64,000 nt of DNA from JAHJQQ01 sp963737555. GTDB lineage: Bacteria > Pseudomonadota > Gammaproteobacteria > Thiohalobacterales > Thiohalobacteraceae. Shown one piece after another: positions 8,395-16,736 of this stretch. Position 1 is the first letter of the stretch, and every line of letters begins with the position of its first letter. A model generated the notes under the pieces. It did no database searches and was not told the DNA's origin. It saw only the letters and a program-made list of their open reading frames with translations. The position numbers were made by a program, and so were the translations under genes. The DNA is taken from assembly GCA_963737555.1 (NCBI GenBank), contig CAVTTB010000008.1:529770-593769 (forward strand), written 5' to 3'.

Positions 8395-8945
8395 CTAGAA
8401 ATTCGGTTTCTCGGGCGCGTCTTTGTACATCTGCATGCTGGCCAGGATTTCGGCCTTGGCCTCTTCGATGCCGGCCCAGCCGTCCACGCGCACCCATTTG
8501 CCTTCGTCCAGATCTTTGTAGTGCTCGAAGAAGTGCGCGATCTGATCGAGGACGGACTCGGGCAGGTCACGGAAATCCTTTACCTTGCGATACAGCGTGC
8601 ACAGCTTGTCGACCGGCACGGCGAGAATCTTGGCATCGTCACCGGACTCGTCGGTCATTTTCAACACGCCGACCGGGCGGCAGCGCACTACCGAGCCGGT
8701 GATCAGCGGCACCGGCGTCAGCACCAGCACGTCGACCGGGTCGCCGTCGTCGGACAGCGTGTGCGGCACATAGCCGTAGTTGCAGGGGTAGTGCATGGCC
8801 GTGTTCATGAAGCGGTCCACGTACATCGCGCCGGACTGGCCTTGTCGACCTCGTACTTGACCGGGTCGCTGTGCGCGGGGATCTCGATGATCACATTGAT
8901 ATCGTTGGGCACATCACGGCCCGAATCGACGCGGTCCAGGTTCAT
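8395..8945 (-). CDS. ppa: Soluble inorganic pyrophosphatase, family I (frameshift)
   Basis: Hydrolyses cytosolic pyrophosphate to phosphate. The N-terminal frame starts at 8945 (MNLDRVDSGRDVPNDINVII, then IPAHSDPVKYEVDK); after a break near 8848 the other frame continues GAMYVDRFMNTAMHYPCNYG, then the metal-binding DDGDPVDVLVLT. One lost G in AAGGCC (AAGGGCC expected) restores the SGAMYVDRF family sequence. The rebuilt length of about 183 aa is normal for family I. Its position beside the proton-pumping PPase and PPi-dependent phosphofructokinase is notable, since all three compete for PPi. Confidence 0.88.
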
Positions 8946-9029
8946 GGGGGTGACCTCGGTACAAAAGAAAAGGGCCGGTAGTATACCGGTAGCCGATTCT
9001 CGCCTGCTCGAACAAGTTCTGCGCGGGCT

Positions 9030-9067
9030 AACAAAAAGGGGAGAGCGTTCCGACGCTCTCCCCTTTC
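9030..9067 (-). terminator. Rho-independent terminator after hppA
   Basis: On the minus strand a GGGGAGAGCG stem, a six-base loop and CGCTCTCCCC are followed by TTTTTGTT, immediately downstream of the hppA stop. Confidence 0.8.
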
Positions 9068-9121
9068 AACCCCTCACCGGAAGGGGTGGCAGGGACGGAA
9101 TTCATTCCGTCCCCGAACTGT

Positions 9122-11155
9122 TTACAGCAACGGCACGATCAAGAGCGCCACGATATTGATGATCTTGATCAGCGGATTGACCGCCGGGCCCGCCGTATCT
9201 TTATACGGATCGCCGACGGTGTCGCCGGTCACGGCCGCCTTGTGGGCCTCCGAGCCCTTGCCGCCGAAGTGACCTTCCTCGATGTACTTCTTGGCATTGT
9301 CCCAGGCACCGCCGCCGGTGGTCATGGAGATGGCGACGAACAGGCCGGTGACGATGGTGCCGATCAGCACACCACCGAGCGCGACCGGGCCGAGGGTCAG
9401 GCCGACGATCACGGGTACGGCGACCGGCAGCAGCGAGGGGATGATCATCTCCTTGATCGCGGCCTTGGTCAGCATGTCCACGCACACGCCGTATTGCGGC
9501 TTGGCCGTGCCTTCCATGATGCCGGGGATTTCCTTGAACTGACGACGCACCTCGACCACCACCGAACCGGCGGCGCGACCGACCGCTTCCATGCCCATGG
9601 CGCCGAACAGATACGGCACCATGCCGCCGATGAACAGGCCGATGATGACCATGTGATTGGACAGATCGAAGCTCACGACCATGCCGTTGGCGGTCAGCGC
9701 ATGGGTGTAATCGGCGAACAGCACCAACGCGGCCAGACCGGCCGAGCCGATGGCGTAACCCTTGGTGACGGCCTTGGTGGTGTTGCCCACGGCGTCGAGC
9801 GGATCGGTGATGTTGCGGATCTTCTCGTCGAGATTGGCCATCTCGGCGATGCCGCCGGCGTTGTCGGTGATCGGACCGTAGGCGTCCAGTGCGACGATGA
9901 TGCCGGTCATCGACAGCATCGAGGTGGCGGCGATGGCGATGCCGTACAGACCGGCCAGTTCATAGGAACCCCAGATCGCCAGACACACGGCCAGCACCGG
10001 CGCGGCGGTGGATTTCATCGACACGCCCAGACCTGCGATCACGTTGGTGCCATGACCGGTGGTGGAGGCCTGTGCGATGTGTTTCACCGGGCCGTATTCG
10101 GTCGCGGTGTAATACTCGGTGATGACGACCATGGCCGCGGTCAGACCCAGACCGATCAGCGTGGTATAGAACAGGTTCATCGCCGAGATGGTGGTGTCAC
10201 CGATCACCAGGCCTTCGCCAAACATATAGGTGGTGATGAAGTAGAACGCCGGCACCGCCAGGCCACCCGCAACCATCAGGCCGCGATACAGCGCGTTCAT
10301 GATCTTGCCGCCTTCGCGGGCGCTGACGAAGAACGTGCCGACGATGGAGGCGATGATGGACGCGCCACCGAGCACCAGCGGATACAGCACCGCACTGCTG
10401 CTCTCAGCGGCCATCAGTCCACCCAACAGCATGGTGGCGATCAGCGTCACCGCATAGGTCTCGAACAGGTCGGCGGCCATGCCGGCGCAGTCGCCGACGT
10501 TGTCACCGACGTTGTCGGCGATCACCGCCGGATTGCGCGGATCATCTTCCGGGATACCGGCTTCGACCTTACCCACCAGATCCGCGCCGACGTCGGCGCC
10601 CTTGGTGAAGATACCGCCGCCGAGTCGCGCGAAGATGGAAATCAGCGAGCCACCGAAGCCCAGGCCGATCAGCGCGTGCGTGGCGGCGCCCGAGGTCATG
10701 CCGGTGCTGATGAGATAGGCGTAATAACCGGCCACACCCAGCAGACCGAGACCGACGACCAACATACCGGTGATGGCGCCGCCCTTGAAGGCGACGTTCA
10801 GCGCGGCGTTGAGGCCATCATTGGCGGCCTGGGCGGTGCGTGAGTTGGCGCGCACCGATACGTTCATGCCGATGTAACCCGCCGCGCCCGAGAGCACCGC
10901 GCCGAGCGCGAAGCCGATGGCGGTGTCCCAGCCGATCTTGGAGAAACCGATCAGTGCGAACAGCACCACGCCGACAATCGCGATGGTGGTGTACTGGCGA
11001 TTCAGATACGCCTGAGCGCCTTCTTGTACGGCGGCGGCGATTTCCTGCATCCGTGCGTTGCCGGCCGGTTTAGACAGGATCCAGCTGACGGACAGTGCGC
11101 CGTAGACAATGGCGCCGGCCGCACAGAGCAGTGCGAAAATTAGCTCAGGTGACAT
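9122..11155 (-). CDS. hppA: Membrane-bound proton-pumping pyrophosphatase, K+-independent type
   Basis: An integral membrane enzyme that couples PPi hydrolysis to ion export. The 677-aa sequence is intact, with about 16 hydrophobic segments starting at the N-terminus. Signature loops are present: DDPRNPAVIADNVGDNVGD with its metal/PPi-binding Asp residues, YGPITDNAGGIAEM, and the C-terminal GDTVGDPYKDTAGPA. The sequence GNTTKAVTKG carries Lys and Thr where potassium-dependent enzymes have Ala, which marks the K+-independent, proton-pumping class. A strong GGAGGAG precedes the ATG. It shares its strand with the small ORF and PPi-PFK upstream. Confidence 0.96.
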   Translation of the reverse strand: MSPELIFALLCAAGAIVYGALSVSWILSKPAGNARMQEIAAAVQEGAQAYLNRQYTTIAIVGVVLFALIGFSKIGWDTAIGFALGAVLSGAAGYIGMNVSVRANSRTAQAANDGLNAALNVAFKGGAITGMLVVGLGLLGVAGYYAYLISTGMTSGAATHALIGLGFGGSLISIFARLGGGIFTKGADVGADLVGKVEAGIPEDDPRNPAVIADNVGDNVGDCAGMAADLFETYAVTLIATMLLGGLMAAESSSAVLYPLVLGGASIIASIVGTFFVSAREGGKIMNALYRGLMVAGGLAVPAFYFITTYMFGEGLVIGDTTISAMNLFYTTLIGLGLTAAMVVITEYYTATEYGPVKHIAQASTTGHGTNVIAGLGVSMKSTAAPVLAVCLAIWGSYELAGLYGIAIAATSMLSMTGIIVALDAYGPITDNAGGIAEMANLDEKIRNITDPLDAVGNTTKAVTKGYAIGSAGLAALVLFADYTHALTANGMVVSFDLSNHMVIIGLFIGGMVPYLFGAMGMEAVGRAAGSVVVEVRRQFKEIPGIMEGTAKPQYGVCVDMLTKAAIKEMIIPSLLPVAVPVIVGLTLGPVALGGVLIGTIVTGLFVAISMTTGGGAWDNAKKYIEEGHFGGKGSEAHKAAVTGDTVGDPYKDTAGPAVNPLIKIINIVALLIVPLL

Positions 11156-11257
11156 GTAATTCTCCTCCGATCATTTAGTGATTATTGATGCGCATTATGG
11201 TTATCGTTGCGGAATCAACCTTGACCCGCGTCAAGTCGATCTGCATCTTGATCTTTA

Positions 11258-11455
11258 TCAGGGGGCTTTGAACACCGTGCCGGGCTTCAAGCCAAAGGCG
11301 TTTTCCAGATCCAGGTCGCGGATCAGCTTGTCGACGGCCGCCTGGCCGTGTTCGCGCTGCACCTCGGCCAGGATCAGCCGCGCGGAATTACGGTTGTAGC
11401 CGCTGCCGAGGCTGATCTGTATTTGCAGCAGTTCACGTGCACGGTCGATGTTCAT
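11258..11455 (-). CDS. Small conserved-looking protein between hppA and pfp, 65 aa
   Basis: I do not recognise the family. The start is taken at 11455 (MNIDRARELLQIQISLGSG). The product is a short amphipathic helical protein with AVDKLIRDLDLENAFGLKPG at its C-terminus and no membrane segment or Cys motif. It lies between the PPi-dependent phosphofructokinase (terminator in between) and the proton-pumping PPase, on their strand, about 100 bases from hppA. A regulator or assembly partner of PPi metabolism would be a guess from position only. Confidence 0.6.
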   Translation of the reverse strand: MNIDRARELLQIQISLGSGYNRNSARLILAEVQREHGQAAVDKLIRDLDLENAFGLKPGTVFKAP

Positions 11456-11471
11456 AACAGTCCCGGCTAAA

Positions 11472-11505
11472 CAACAAAGGGGCACCAAGGCCCCTTTGTT
11501 GTACT
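11472..11505 (-). terminator. Rho-independent terminator after pfp
   Basis: The palindrome CAAAGGGGC / GCCCCTTTG with T-rich flanks lies directly after the pfp stop on the minus strand and separates it from the small ORF and hppA. Confidence 0.7.
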
Positions 11506-11509
11506 GCGA

Positions 11510-12786
11510 TTACTTCAGTTTGAACGCGCTGAGTTTCTTCGGTACCGCGACGTTCTTCAGGCGAACGTACTGCGGCATGCCGTCCTTGTAGGGCGGATAG
11601 TCTTCGCCCTTGATCAGCGGTTCCATGTAGGTGCGGCACTTGTCGGTGATGCCGAAGCCGTCCTTGGTGATGAAGTCTTTCGGCATCATCTTCTCGACGT
11701 TGGCGACCTTCGACAGCGGGGCCATGCCGACCTTCCACTTGAACGGCTTGTTGGAAATGCGCTCGACCGTCGGCATCACCGAGTTGTGGCCCTGGAGCGC
11801 GAACTCGACCGCGGCCTTGCCCATGGCGTAGGCCATCTCGACGTCGGTCTTGGAGGCGATGTGGCGCGCGGCGCGTTGCAGATAGTCCGCCACGCCCCAG
11901 TGATATTTCAGGCCCAGGCCGTCCTTGATGATCGAGGCCACCACCGGCGCGACACCGCCGAGCTGGGCGTGACCGAAGGCATCGCGCAGGCCCTGATCGG
12001 CGAGGAACTTGCCGTCCGCGCCCTTCACGCCTTCGGAGACCACCACGGTGCAGTAGCCGTGCTTCTTCACCAGACCGTCGACCTTCTTCAGGAACTTGTC
12101 CGGTCGAAGGTGATTTCCGGGAACAGCACGACGATCGGGATCTCGGTGTCCTTGGTGGACGCCAGCGCGCCGGCGGCGGCGATCCAGCCGGCGTGACGGC
12201 CCATCACTTCCAGGATGAACACCTTGGTCGAGGTCGCGCACATCGAGGCCACGTCGAAGCTCGCTTCACGCGTGGAGATGGCGATGTATTTCGCCACCGA
12301 ACCGAAGCCCGGGCAGTTGTCGGTGATGGGCAGGTCGTTGTCGACGGTCTTCGGCACGTGAATGGCCTGCACCGGATAACCCATCTTCTCGGACAGCTGC
12401 GAGATCTTGTAGCAGGTGTCGGCGGAGTCGCCGCCGCCGTTGTAGAAGAAGTAGCCGATGTTGTGCGCCTTGAAGACTTCGATCAGGCGTTCGTACTCGG
12501 CCAGGTTCTGCTCCAGGCTCTTCAGCTTGAAGCGGCAGGAACCGAACGCGCCCGACGGCGTGTGGCGCAGCGCCTTGATGGCGGCGGCGGAGTCCTTGCT
12601 GGTGTCGATGAGGTCTTCGGTGAGCGCGCCGATGATGCCGTTGCGGCCGGCGTAGACCTTGCCGATCTTGTCCTTGTGCTTGCGCGCCGTCTCGATCACG
12701 CCGCAGGCGCTGGCGTTGATCACTGCCGTCACGCCGCCGGACTGGGCGTAGAAGGCATTTTTCTTAGGCGCTTTCTTGCTGGCCAT
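11510..12786 (-). CDS. pfp: Pyrophosphate-dependent 6-phosphofructokinase (frameshift)
   Basis: Interconverts fructose 6-phosphate and fructose 1,6-bisphosphate with PPi/Pi in place of ATP/ADP. The start at 12786 gives MASKKAPKKNAFYAQSGGVT. Two features point to the PPi class: GGGDSADT in the phosphoryl-donor loop and PKTVDNDLP, where ATP enzymes carry PGTIDND. Substrate-binding STREASFD and VMGRHAGWIA follow. The frame breaks near 12108 after EITFD; one lost G in CCGGACAAG rejoins it to DKFLKKVDGLV and the C-terminal half. The rebuilt length of about 425 aa fits the family. A terminator follows. Confidence 0.9.
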
Positions 12787-12860
12787 ATTCAGATACTCCT
12801 CGTGCTGTTTCAAGGTGTCTGTTACGCGGGAGCGATAGTCATAACCGCCTCCGGTGAAAG

Positions 12861-13211
12861 TTATGCGCCGGACTCGCGTTGCTTGGCGGCGTAGTCGGCC
12901 TGCATCTGCAGCAGCGTGACCACGCATTCGGTCAGATTGTCGTAGTCGTCAATGCCGGTGCCGAACATCTGATGGACCCGGTAAAAGAATTGGCAACGAT
13001 AGCGCTCGGCGCCGGTCTTCACCACCAGAAAGTGGCAACCATCATCGGCCTGCCAATATAACGTCGGGCAGGGCACCATATCGGTGGTGTGCAGACTCAG
13101 GCGCACGTCGGTCTCGGCCAGTTGCACATCCATCTCGCGCCCGTAGCGCTCGTTCAATGTGGACTGGACCGTCCAGAGTTCGCTTTCGTTGAAATCGGGA
13201 ATTGTGCTCAT
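12861..13211 (-). CDS. Unrecognised 116-aa protein upstream of pfp
   Basis: The start is taken at 13211 (MSTIPDFNESELWTVQSTLN); an upstream extension would be of poor quality. The acidic protein has aromatic and His/Cys residues (CPTLYWQADDGCHF, CQFFYRVHQM) and ends in a short charged helix. No family is recognised, and no clear Shine-Dalgarno precedes the ATG. It is 74 bases upstream of pfp on the same strand and may be co-transcribed. The 280-base gap to adk holds short palindromes around CTTAAG but no gene. Confidence 0.6.
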   Translation of the reverse strand: MSTIPDFNESELWTVQSTLNERYGREMDVQLAETDVRLSLHTTDMVPCPTLYWQADDGCHFLVVKTGAERYRCQFFYRVHQMFGTGIDDYDNLTECVVTLLQMQADYAAKQRESGA

Positions 13212-13492
13212 CTTGACGATAGTGTTTTGGCGACAGTGTTCAGGGTGATTCGGGAATGTAGGGCTGCGTCTGTGCCGACCTGCGCGGACGACGCCACGAT
13301 CCGCGGGCCGACAGCATAGCCCAAACGCGTTTTTTTTCCAGATACTTCGTTGACTTAAGCACGTCGCTCGAGAGTAGCTTAAACGGACGGAACGGCCGGG
13401 GCCATCTAAAAAAATGTATGCGCCCATGGAAAAAACTTAAGTTTGCCGGGGAAAACAACAACCCACTACAAGCAGGGGAGTAAGACGCTGTC

Positions 13493-14695
13493 ATGAGAAT
13501 CGTATTGTTGGGTGCGCCCGGGTCAGGCAAGGGGACCCAGGGTAAATTGCTCCAAGAGCGCTATAAGATCCCGCAGATATCCACGGGCGACCTGCTGCGC
13601 GCGGCAGTGGCGGCGGGAACACCGCTCGGGCGTCAGGCCAAAGCGGCCATGGATGCCGGACAGTTGGTGTCCGACGAGGTGGTGCTGGGCATGATCCGCG
13701 AGCGTTTGGCCGCACGCGACACCCATAACGGTTTCATTCTGGACGGTTTCCCGCGCAACATTTCCCAGGCGCAGGCGATCGACCAGCTGCTCACCGAAAT
13801 CGGCAAGCCGTTGGAGCTGACGCTGCTCATCGAGATCGATTTCGACGCACTGATGCAGCGCCTCACCGGCCGCCGCACCTGCGCTTCCTGCGGCTGGGCC
13901 TGCAATGTCTATACGTCGCCACCTCGCGTGGATGGTATCTGCGATGCCTGCGGCGGCAATCTGCACCACCGCGCCGATGACAACGAAGAGACCATCGGCA
14001 ACCGTCTGCGCGTGTATGAGAGCCAGACCGCGCCACTGATCGATTACTACCGTGGTCAGAACAAACTGCGCAGTGTGCAAGGCGTCGGCGATGTCAAACA
14101 TATCTTCGCCGCCGTCACCAAGATCTTCGATCAACTCACCAGCAAACGCGAAGCGGCACGCCAGCCGAAAGTTGCGCGAGTCTCGGCGGCCAAGGCGATT
14201 TCCGCCCAACGCGTCGCGGCCTTGGAGGCCAAGGCGAAGACCGCTAAGAAGCCGGCCGAGAAAAAATCCGCCGCCAAAGCGGTGGCCGTGAAGGCACCGG
14301 CAAAGACGGCGGTTAGCGCGACCAAGACCACAGCCAAACCGGCGGTCGCCAAGCCCGCGCCCAAGCAAGCGCTGAAGCAGAAAGCGGCGCAGAAACCCGC
14401 CGCCAAGAGCCCCGTGGCAACCAAGAAGCCCGCCGCGAAGGCGCCCGCGAAAAAGGCAGTTGTAAAAAAGGCGGTCGTGAAAAAGGCGCCGGCCAAGAAG
14501 CCCGTCGCGAAAAAGCCGGCAGCCAAGAAATCGGTTGTTAAGAAGCCGATTGCCAAGCCGAAAATTGCTGCGAAAAAGCCGGTAGCGAAAAAGGCGCCCG
14601 CCAAGAAAACACCGGCCAAAAAGGTTCCCGCTAAAAAGGCTCCAGCCAAACAGGCACCGGCAAAAAAGAAGCCGACGGCGAAGAAAAAGCGCTAA
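13493..14695 (+). CDS. adk: Adenylate kinase with long histone H1-like C-terminal tail
   Basis: Residues 1-216 are a complete adenylate kinase, interconverting ATP+AMP and 2 ADP: P-loop GAPGSGKGTQ (7-16), STGDLLR, the AMP-binding DGFPRN, and a lid with Cys 130, 133, 150 and 153, a zinc-lid arrangement. The same frame then continues for about 184 residues of Lys/Ala/Pro/Val repeats (KKPAAK, APAKK, KKPVAK) resembling eukaryotic H1 and bacterial HctB tails. Usual Adk is about 215 aa. The start follows AGGGGAG. No frameshift is needed to join the parts, and codon use in the tail varies (AAA/AAG mixed), so this does not look like a simple-repeat artefact. The tail should bind nucleic acid or polyphosphate; that is inference. 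Confidence 0.9.
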   Translation: MRIVLLGAPGSGKGTQGKLLQERYKIPQISTGDLLRAAVAAGTPLGRQAKAAMDAGQLVSDEVVLGMIRERLAARDTHNGFILDGFPRNISQAQAIDQLLTEIGKPLELTLLIEIDFDALMQRLTGRRTCASCGWACNVYTSPPRVDGICDACGGNLHHRADDNEETIGNRLRVYESQTAPLIDYYRGQNKLRSVQGVGDVKHIFAAVTKIFDQLTSKREAARQPKVARVSAAKAISAQRVAALEAKAKTAKKPAEKKSAAKAVAVKAPAKTAVSATKTTAKPAVAKPAPKQALKQKAAQKPAAKSPVATKKPAAKAPAKKAVVKKAVVKKAPAKKPVAKKPAAKKSVVKKPIAKPKIAAKKPVAKKAPAKKTPAKKVPAKKAPAKQAPAKKKPTAKKKR

Positions 14696-14704
14696 GCCGG
14701 GGTT

Positions 14705-14825
14705 CTGTAGGAGCGGTATTTGGCCGCGAACCGTCTGCAGTCGGAGCGGTTCGCGGCCATGCCCCAGGGCAGCCTCTCGGCGCAAGCGCCTCACCTTCTG
14801 CCCCAGGGCAGCCTCTCGGCGCGCG
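14705..14825. repeat. TAGGAGCGG repeat with duplicated core
   Basis: This copy of the repeat at 1846 has the inner palindrome GGCCGCGAAC / GTTCGCGGCC and the core TGCCCCAGGGCAGCCTCTCGG twice, at about 14760 and 14799, separated by a short spacer. The right outer arm is missing. It lies just after adk, between convergent genes. Confidence 0.7.
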
Positions 14826-14830
14826 CGGGT

Positions 14831-15970
14831 TTACCGCCGTGAGTGCCGATCCAGCCAACGATCCACTGCGCCCCAGAAGTGTTCCGCGAATCGTGACCAA
14901 TGACCCCGTCGGCCCCAGGTGTGCGCTAGATATTCTTGACTGGCGCTGAAATCGGTCGTGAACATGGCCGCCGTCGCGGCGGCGAAATCCGGCGCATCGA
15001 TTTCCTGATTGGCCTCCAGATTCCAACGCAGATTCCAGCGGTCCAGATTGCTGGAGCCGACCGCGACCCAGTTGTCGATGAGTGCGACCTTCGCATGCTG
15101 AAAACGGGGCTGGTATTCAAAGATGCGCACGCCCGCGGCGAGCAGGTGCCGATAAAAACGCCGCCCGGCATGCCGCACTGCCGGATGATCGGTGTGCGGA
15201 CCGGGTAACAGCAGACGCACATCCACGCCGCGCCGCGCCGCGCGCGCCAGACGCCGGCGCAATTTCCACGAAGGCACGAAATAGGCTGTCGCCAGCCAGA
15301 TGCGCTGTTCGGCGCGGGATAGGCGTTGCAGCAGTGTGCGTTTGATGGTCGCTCGCGAGTCGGTACCGGCCAGACTGACGCGCCCCGCCTGCTGGCCGGT
15401 TTTGCTGCCGCTGATGTTGATCACCGGCGCGACCGTCGTCGCCCAATGCGACCAGTTGTGATCGAACACGGTCTGCCAATCACTGACCAGCGGACCGCGA
15501 ATTTCCACCATCGCATCGTGCCAGTGCCGGCCCGCTTGGCTGGACTCGTCGAACGCATCGGTAATGCCTGCGCCCCCGACGAAGGCGCTGTTGCCGTCCA
15601 CCACCAGCAGTTTGCGGTGATCGCGGAACAGATTGCGGCGCAAGGCGCCGAATTGCAGTGGGTTGTAGAGCGCCAGTTCGATGCCGTGCGCCCGCAGACG
15701 GGCGCGGTCTGCGGCGGTCAGGCCGCGGCAGCCGAAATCGTCCAGCAGCATGCACACCTGCACGCCGCGTTGTGTTGCGCTGCCGAGGGCGTCGATGAAA
15801 CGATCTGTGATCTGTCCGGATTCGACCAGATACATTTCCAACAGGATCTGTCGGCGCGCACTCGCAATGGCATCGAGCATGGCCGGAAAGAACGCATTGC
15901 CATCGATCAGCAATCGGAACTGATTGCCGTGACGCCAGCGGAACAGTAAGGGTGACTTTTGATCGGACAC
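14831..15970 (-). CDS. Phospholipase D-like protein, cardiolipin synthase type
   Basis: Two HKD motifs are present: HRKLLVVDG followed by GGAGI, and HAKVALID followed by GSSNLD, the paired catalytic halves of bacterial cardiolipin synthases of the ClsB kind. These join phosphatidylglycerol-type lipids by phosphatidyl transfer. The 379-aa protein has no N-terminal membrane helices, unlike ClsA, so it is closer to ClsB/YbhO. The predicted start is a GTG at 15970 with no strong Shine-Dalgarno. The gene stands alone, convergent with adk and divergent from the membrane protein at 16088. Confidence 0.85.
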   Translation of the reverse strand: MSDQKSPLLFRWRHGNQFRLLIDGNAFFPAMLDAIASARRQILLEMYLVESGQITDRFIDALGSATQRGVQVCMLLDDFGCRGLTAADRARLRAHGIELALYNPLQFGALRRNLFRDHRKLLVVDGNSAFVGGAGITDAFDESSQAGRHWHDAMVEIRGPLVSDWQTVFDHNWSHWATTVAPVINISGSKTGQQAGRVSLAGTDSRATIKRTLLQRLSRAEQRIWLATAYFVPSWKLRRRLARAARRGVDVRLLLPGPHTDHPAVRHAGRRFYRHLLAAGVRIFEYQPRFQHAKVALIDNWVAVGSSNLDRWNLRWNLEANQEIDAPDFAAATAAMFTTDFSASQEYLAHTWGRRGHWSRFAEHFWGAVDRWLDRHSRR

Positions 15971-16087
15971 CCGTTGACGCTACCCAATGACCGCGCCGTG
16001 GGCAAGCTTAATCGACGCGACGCGTCTGCAAGTTGGGGGTAAACCCGTTATGATTCACCCGCGATGCATACCCAAATAAGCTGAAGG

Positions 16088-16603
16088 ATGCGAACGGTGT
16101 TGTGGAAGCTGCTGGAAATTTGTCTGCTGCGGGCGGGGCCGCAGGATCTGCCGGGCGCGTCGCGTTTTATGCTGCTGATGCTGACAGGGTATTTCCTCGT
16201 TGATCTGCTGATCGCGCAACTGAGTTTCAGTTTTGGCAACGCCGTCGGCGTGAGCGTGCTGGATGTATTATTGTTGGCGGCCTTCACGCAATTGCTGTTG
16301 CGCGGCATGTCCAAACTGGAGCGCTTCAATCAGACGCTGGCGGCCATGGCGGGCACCGGACAATTGCTGGGCATTGTCGCGCTGCCGCTGATCCACGGAC
16401 TCAATCTGGCGCAGGCCGCCGGCGAATCGGCCACGGGTTTCGCCGTACTCTGGCTGGTGGTGTTGGTCTGGAGTCTGCTGGTGCTCGGACATATCCTGCG
16501 CCATGCCCTGTCGGTGAGCCTGATGATGGGTGTCGGTTTCGGTGTGCTCTACAGTCTGTTGTCGGCCATGATCGTGCGCGCGGTGTTTCCGCAGGGCGGG
16601 TGA
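16088..16603 (+). CDS. Unrecognised small integral membrane protein, 171 aa
   Basis: The product has four or five hydrophobic segments (about residues 27-45, 52-72, 83-103, 115-137 and 145-165) with short polar loops and no signal peptide cleavage site. No catalytic motif is visible, and I do not recognise the family. It lies upstream of mpl on the same strand with a palindromic repeat between them, so co-transcription is uncertain. Confidence 0.7.
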   Translation: MRTVLWKLLEICLLRAGPQDLPGASRFMLLMLTGYFLVDLLIAQLSFSFGNAVGVSVLDVLLLAAFTQLLLRGMSKLERFNQTLAAMAGTGQLLGIVALPLIHGLNLAQAAGESATGFAVLWLVVLVWSLLVLGHILRHALSVSLMMGVGFGVLYSLLSAMIVRAVFPQGG

Positions 16604-16609
16604 CTGAAA

Positions 16610-16712
16610 TTGAACCGCCAGACGCCAAGAACGCCAAGAGAACTTAATGTGAAAAGCATTTTGGTTTTTTCATCGAATCATCCTTGGCGATCTTGGCGTC
16701 TTGGCGGTTCAA
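16610..16712. repeat. CGCCAAGACGCCAAG-type palindromic repeat
   Basis: The left arm TTGAACCGCCAGACGCCAAG and right arm CTTGGCGTCTTGGCGGTTCA pair over about 30 bases around an AT-rich centre. The same sequence, in several nested copies, fills 24788-24958. Confidence 0.8.
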
Positions 16713-16736
16713 ATAATGCAGATCCACAGGTCAGGC

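Noticed and set aside
9086..10843. A 585-codon open frame antisense to hppA, rich in His, Asp and Gly.
   Set aside because: It is the mirror of the intact, strongly conserved hppA frame. High GC at third positions creates long antisense frames; composition is not that of a real protein.
13523..14794. Long antisense frames opposite adk, rich in Leu/Phe/Arg or Ala/Gly/Phe and resembling membrane repeats.
   Set aside because: They are the complement of the Lys/Ala repeat tail. The plus strand encodes a full Adk with conserved motifs.
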